From positions 124,001 through 188,000 of the forward strand of contig JADJOC010000007.1 in the NCBI GenBank assembly GCA_016713965.1: a stretch of 64,000 nucleotides of DNA, read 5' to 3'. The notes under the pieces were generated by a model. The model saw only the letters and a program-made list of their open reading frames with translations. It had not been told where the DNA came from and searched no databases. Position numbers and translations under genes: made by a program. This DNA is from Chitinophagaceae bacterium. Lineage in GTDB: Bacteria > Bacteroidota > Bacteroidia > Chitinophagales > Chitinophagaceae. Shown piece after piece: positions 58,960 to 64,000 of the stretch; the first letter of the stretch is position 1, and every line of letters starts with the position of its first letter.

Positions 58960-61900
58960 ATGCTGAATAAACTATCTGCACGGTATCAAAAAGAAATAGC
59001 CTTATCTTTTATTTCGCTGTTTTTTATATCAGGATTAAGTTCACTAAAAGCGCAAACTTTTCTTGTTGTTACAAATCATGCTAATAATATTGCATATAAT
59101 TATTTTGCTACGGCAAATAAGAAAAATACAAGGCATAAAACTTTTAAAAAAGTTACTGCAAAAAACGAGACTAATAAAGTCAACAAGGTAAAAGTACCGC
59201 AACCAATATATAATCAATCGCAAAAACAAATAACAAAAAAAATAAAATTTGAACCAGGTAACGCTCCACAATTGCTTACCGGTGGCCCGGGCCAGCCTGA
59301 AATGAGTGCTTTTAAACCAGTGGGTGCAGATAATATGGTATCAACATTTACAGGCGATTTTTCTTATAACATTCCTTTGCTGGATGTTGGTGGTTATCCT
59401 GTAAATATGTTTTATAATAGTGGGATTACTATGGACCAGGAAGCCAGTTGGGTTGGATTAGGCTGGAATATCAATCCCGGAACTGTTATGCGGAATATGC
59501 GTGGCCTGCCCGATGATTTTAATGGTGATGATACAATAATAAAAAGACAAAGCATGCGCCCCGACCAGACCTGGGGAGTTTCGGGTGGAGCAGGATTAAA
59601 ATTTGCCGGTTACCCGATGATAGGCATAGGCCTTAGTTTAAATGCCGGGGTTTCGTTTAATAATAAATTGGGCATAGCGTTAGAAGCAGGCATACACCCC
59701 TCACTTAGTATTTCAACAAAAGTTGCAGAAGAAAAAACTGCTGCACTTTCCTTTTGGTGCCAACCTGAGTGTAAATTCACGTTCTGGTGCAGCCGTAACT
59801 CCGTCTATTAATTTATCATTAACTAAAAAAGAAGGGGAATATGGCACTAAAGCTTCTTTAGGCACAAGTTTTACGCAACACTCACGTATGGGCATCACCG
59901 CCATGCACCTTGATGCAGGTGTAAGTAAATCCAGGACTATTGAAAGGATGAAAACAGATGGAAGCGTAGAAACTGAGACAGGTACAGGATCCTGGGTGCG
60001 CTTAATTCAAGCATTTCTTTTGCTTACCCTACAATCACACCTTCTATAAAAAATATTTATACACGCAGCAGCTATAATTTGTCTTTTTCCGTAGGGTTCA
60101 AAACGTGGGATTAAACCCCCACGCAAAAATTGCAGGTTATTACACTGAAACTAAAATTCATCCTGACGACCAGGAAACCAGGCATCCTGCCTATGGCATG
60201 TTAAATTATCAAAAATCTAACGGAAAGCCTGATGCTTTGCTGGATTTTAACAGGGCTAACGATGGCGTATATACGCCTGCTTCTCCAGCCATCGCCATGC
60301 CGGTATATACTTACGATGTTTTTAACGTTACTGGCGAAGGTACCGGTGGTTCATTTAAGGCTACCCGTGGAGACCTGGGTTTTATGAGGGACGCAAGAAC
60401 AGAAACAAAAGATGATGATGCCAGCCTGGGCCTTGATTTGGGTTTTGGTAATGTTGTACATGGTGGTGCAGAATTTAGCTACGCTCATACACCATCAACA
60501 GTTGGGGCGTGGGAAGTTAATAATATGGCTAAAGATGTATTTAGTTTTAAAGAAAACAAAGAGAATTACCAGTCGGTTTATTTTAAAAACCCCGGTGAAA
60601 AAACAATTCCTGATGCTGTATTCCAAAATGCAATTGGCAATGATACACTCGTACGCCTTAAAATGTCAAATACAGGGTCAGGAACTCCACTGTTGCTACC
60701 CAATATTATTAAATACGATGATAACAAAAATAATGTAGGAGAAAAATTGCTTACCGCAGCATCAGTGATAAAAAATAACAGGGATAAACGCACCCAGGTT
60801 ATAAATTTTTTAACGGCTGAAGAAGCTGAAAGGGTTGGCTTTGATAAAAATATCTATTCTTATAATCCTGATGAAAGTAAAATAGTTTTTTCAGCTTGTG
60901 GTGATAAGTCAATAGAACCGATTAACCGCTATGCCGGTTATCGAAAATCCAATCATATTTCTGAAATAGATGTTTTAGGAACAGATGGGCGCAAGTATGT
61001 ATATGGCATTCCCGTTTATAATACAAAGCAGGTTGATGTAACATTTAACATAAATAACGGGGATAAAAATACTTCAAAAAGCAAATACAATCCTGGCATT
61101 GATGATACCACAGGGAATAAACATGGCCGTGACTGGTTTATGGAGCAGCAGCAAATGCCTGCATACACGCATTCCTATTTATTAACTGCATTGTTATCAC
61201 CAAATTATGTAGACCTAACCGGTAATGGAATTAGTGAAGATGATATGGGTGATGGCATCAAATTCAATTATTCAAAATTCAGTAATGGATATAAATGGCG
61301 GACACCTGTCGGCGATAAAGTAGCCACGTATAGTGAAGGCCTTAAAACAGATGATAAAGATGATAAAGCACACTATGTATATGGTGAAAGGGAAATGTGG
61401 CATTTATATTCGATAGAATCAAAAAATATGGTAGCCCGTTTTTATGTAAAAAATGAACGGAAAGATGGCAGGCAGGTACAAAATCAATCAGGGATGTTGG
61501 ATAATGCATGGGGTATGCAGCGACTGGATAAAATATGTTTGTACTCAAAAGGTGATTTATTAAAACTAGGAGATAAAGCAAAACCGATCAAAACAGTACA
61601 ATTTTTTCAGAGCTATAAATTATGTAAGAATACTGATGGTACAACCAACAGCCTGCTTAATGAAGGCAAACTTACTTTAGACAGCATTTGGTTTACTTAT
61701 AACAACAATGTAAAAAAAGCAAAAAGCAAGTATGTATTTTATTATCCGCAGGATAAAACCCCAATTATAATTATAATGATAATGACAGGTGGGGCAATTA
61801 TAAACCAGCCGCAGGCAATAATCCGGGTGGGCTAAGCAATGCAGATTACCCTTATACGGTGCAGGATAAATCCAAAGCAGATAAATATGCTGCGGCATGG

Positions 61901-64000
61901 ACAATGAACAAAATTTTATTACCCTCAGGTGGTGTAATTAATGTAGAATATGAAGCTGATGATTATGCATATGTACAAAATAAAAAGCAGCAGGTATGTG
62001 CCAAATTGTAGGTTTTAGCAATACAAAAGCACCCAATGCCATACAGCAAACCAATAAGACTTTATACCAGGGAAATACTGAATATAATTATATATATATC
62101 AAACTTCCGCTTGCAATTACAGGCAATACGGCTGTAGAAAAGCAAAAAGAATTAACTGCACGGTATTTTGAAAATACCAAACAACTGTATATGAAACTGG
62201 CAGTGAAAATGCCGGAAAAGCCGGGTATTGCCGGTAGTGAAATGATACCGGTGTATGCTGATATTGCCGAATACGGGCTTGTATCAGATGATATAGCTTA
62301 TGTAAAAGTGCAGCAACTCGAAGGCGGAAGCACACCTATGGTGCAGCAGGCCTTGCAGTTTATCAAACACCAGTTACCAGGCAAAGCTTACCCCGGGTAT
62401 GACATGAAAGATAATGGTGACAAAAAATCATTTGTATTGGCTTTGGCCGGGATGATGCAATCTATTGCGGCATTAAAGATGGGAGAAGATAATGCACTTA
62501 AATTAAGTTCAAAATGTAAGGAAGTAGAAACAAATAAATCTTTTGTAAGATTAACCCATCCCAATTTTAAAAAATATGGTGGTGGGCTAAGGGTAAAAAA
62601 AGTTATCCTTAATGATAACTGGAATAAAATGACCAGTCAGTATGAATCCACTTACGGACAGGAATATTTATATACCACTACAGAATTAATAAATGGAAAG
62701 CCAGCAGTAATAAGCAGTGGTGTAGCTGCCTGGGAGCCATCGATAGGGAGTTACGAAAATCCCCACAAAGAGATCATGCGTTTTATGAACCACAATAAAG
62801 GCGGGCCGTACGATTTTGGGGCAATAGAGATGCCGCTTGGTGAAATATTTTATCCATCTCCCATGGTGGGGTACAGCAGGGTGGAGGTATTATCCATTCA
62901 CCGGGATACCGTGAAAAACCTCCCTACACGGCAGGTAACGGAATTTTTTACAACAAAAGAATTTCCTTTTAAATCAGCACATACACCATTAACTGATCCT
63001 GAAGCTAATGTAAAATATGAACCGAAAGCTATCCTGCAATTATTAAAGCTGGATATGAAAAAAGCAGTTACACAATCCCAAGGATTTTTAGTGGATATGA
63101 ATGATATGAACGGCAAAGTAAAAACACAATCCACTTATTCAGCTTTGGATTCATTAGTCCCTGTATCATTCACAGAAAGTTTTTATAATGTTGAAAAAGC
63201 TCCGGGAAATACATATACATTCAACCATAATTTCCCTACAATAAATAGCCCGGAAGGCCTGTTAAATAATAGCCTCATCGGCAGGGATATTGAATTAATG
63301 GCAGATTTCAGGCAACACAAAACCGAAACAATCACTACAAACATCAGTGCTAATTTTGATTTTTTCTTTATTGGTATTTTCCCCATTCCACTTACCAACC
63401 TTTTGCAGCCTGTAATCTATGAAGGAATGACTTACCGGTCAGCTTCAATTTTAAAAGTAGTCAATCATTATGGCATATTAGATAGTGTGGTAAGTATTGA
63501 CAAAGGCAGTATGGTAAGCACAAAAAATTTAGTGTACGATGCAGAAACCGGTAACCCTTTGCTTACCAGGACAAATAACGAGCATGATAAAGCTATATAT
63601 AATTTCAGCTATCCTGCACACTGGGCATACAGTGGCATGGGGCCGGCATATAAAAATATAGATGCAGTATATGAAAATCTTACATTCCGACATGGCCTTT
63701 TAGAAAATAAAATTGACAAGAGCATTTTTGAAAGTGGTGATGAGATGTATGTGTTTACAGAAAAAAATAAAGGCCCGCTTAAAAAAGCACCATGCGATGT
63801 CCCTAAACTTTTTGATTTATACCTGCAAAAAAATACTGCAAATAAAATCTGGGCAGTTAACACAGCTAAAGTAGGTTCGCTTACCCCCCAGGTAGTGTTT
63901 ATGGATGCTAACGGCAACCCGTATACGGCAGAGGGTAACCCTTAAAATTATAAGAAGCGGCCACCGTAATATGCTCGACCAAACTGTAGGTACGATCACA
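58960..64000 (+). CDS. giant SpvB/Rhs-like surface protein, incomplete at the window end, about six frameshifts as given
   Basis: At least 1,680 residues, still open at base 64000. Signal peptide (LSFISLFFISGLSSLKAQ), a Lys-rich linker, then the conserved Bacteroidota module FTGDFSYNIPLLDVGGYPVN, MDQEASWVGLGWNINPGTVM and RNMRGLPDDFNGDD, which resembles the SpvB-like N domain of insecticidal-toxin and Rhs proteins. Long beta-rich stretches follow (ISEIDVLGTDGRKYVYGIPV, LLPSGGVINVEYEADDYAYV) and, at the very end in a shifted frame, LKIIRSGHRNMLDQTVGTIT, a motif typical of these proteins. Breaks near 59755, 60000, 60100, 61760, 61990 and 63943. Open pieces: 58960-59811, 59723-60049, 60105-61835, 61996-63945. 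It is third in line behind a barrel-like and a fibronectin-like protein. Any C-terminal toxin or sorting domain lies outside the window. Confidence 0.82.

Noticed and set aside
2896..63945. Programmed ribosomal frameshifting as a general feature
   Set aside because: Breaks go in both directions, fall at arbitrary homopolymers, vary from one to six per gene and affect housekeeping genes whose families have no such signals.
1..64000. CRISPR arrays, tRNA or rRNA genes
   Set aside because: No regularly spaced repeats, no TTCGAnTC-type T-loop with matching stems and no rRNA-like conserved blocks were found on either strand by reading.

Overview
The window is AT-rich DNA of a Bacteroidota bacterium, most likely of the Chitinophagaceae. 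The signs are TAnnTTTG-type -7 promoter elements with no Shine-Dalgarno sequences, a GLPGLI protein paired with an outer-membrane beta-barrel, a type IX secretion C-terminal domain, a YtxJ-type (bacillithiol-associated) protein, DUF6580, an EF-P with a KTARAAAKVW tip, and a very large SpvB/Rhs-like surface protein. Species cannot be given from sequence alone.

Layout. 1-11082: glycogen and maltodextrin metabolism (glgA end, glgC, a sugar MFS transporter, a secreted neopullulanase-like GH13 enzyme, glgB), interrupted by a GLPGLI/TonB-receptor-like pair on the minus strand. 11124-18475: a TPR protein, an aspartate-type aminotransferase, a DUF1266 lipoprotein, and a DtxR-family repressor divergent from a TonB-dependent receptor across a perfect palindromic operator. 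18476-22188: a minus-strand group with a GATase-I, an ATP-grasp-like ligase, a CHAD-like protein and YtxJ. 22454-28946: exonuclease, dolichol-phosphate-mannose-synthase-like GT2, a lipoprotein, two paralogous Cys-domain/carboxypeptidase-regulatory proteins, XerD, YkgJ-like, YraN. 29151-37403: DUF6580 membrane protein, several unknown exported proteins, an RluD-type pseudouridine synthase, lipB, a PLP-dependent desulfhydrase/deaminase-like protein and a nucleotidyltransferase. 37462-39110: an ECF sigma factor followed after one base by a predicted anti-sigma domain fused through a membrane helix to a DegP-like protease. 39833-44657: shikimate pathway (DAHP synthase-chorismate mutase fusion, aroB, aroA, aroC). 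44668-53468: GNAT, dnaK, a small membrane protein, efp, accB-accC, DUF1415, a MORN-like exported protein. 53781-64000: NDH-2, then three exported proteins ending in a giant Rhs-like protein that runs off the window.

Sequence quality. More than forty single-base frameshifts, most in homopolymer runs, and at least six in-frame stops break otherwise excellent genes, including accC, aroA, aroB, glgB and the rluD-like gene. Restoring one base gives full family-length proteins with sensible ends (for example the ATGA overlap at 3248-3251). I treat these as probable sequencing errors of a long-read or low-coverage assembly and annotate restored spans, giving the break positions. Coordinates of restored ends and starts are inferences.

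Intergenic DNA carries at least four dispersed repeat families, two perfect inverted-repeat terminator hairpins with a shared core, a 274-bp MITE-like element with 25-bp terminal inverted repeats and a 10-bp target duplication, and a concentric palindrome after the DUF1266 gene. I found no tRNA, rRNA, CRISPR array or prophage.
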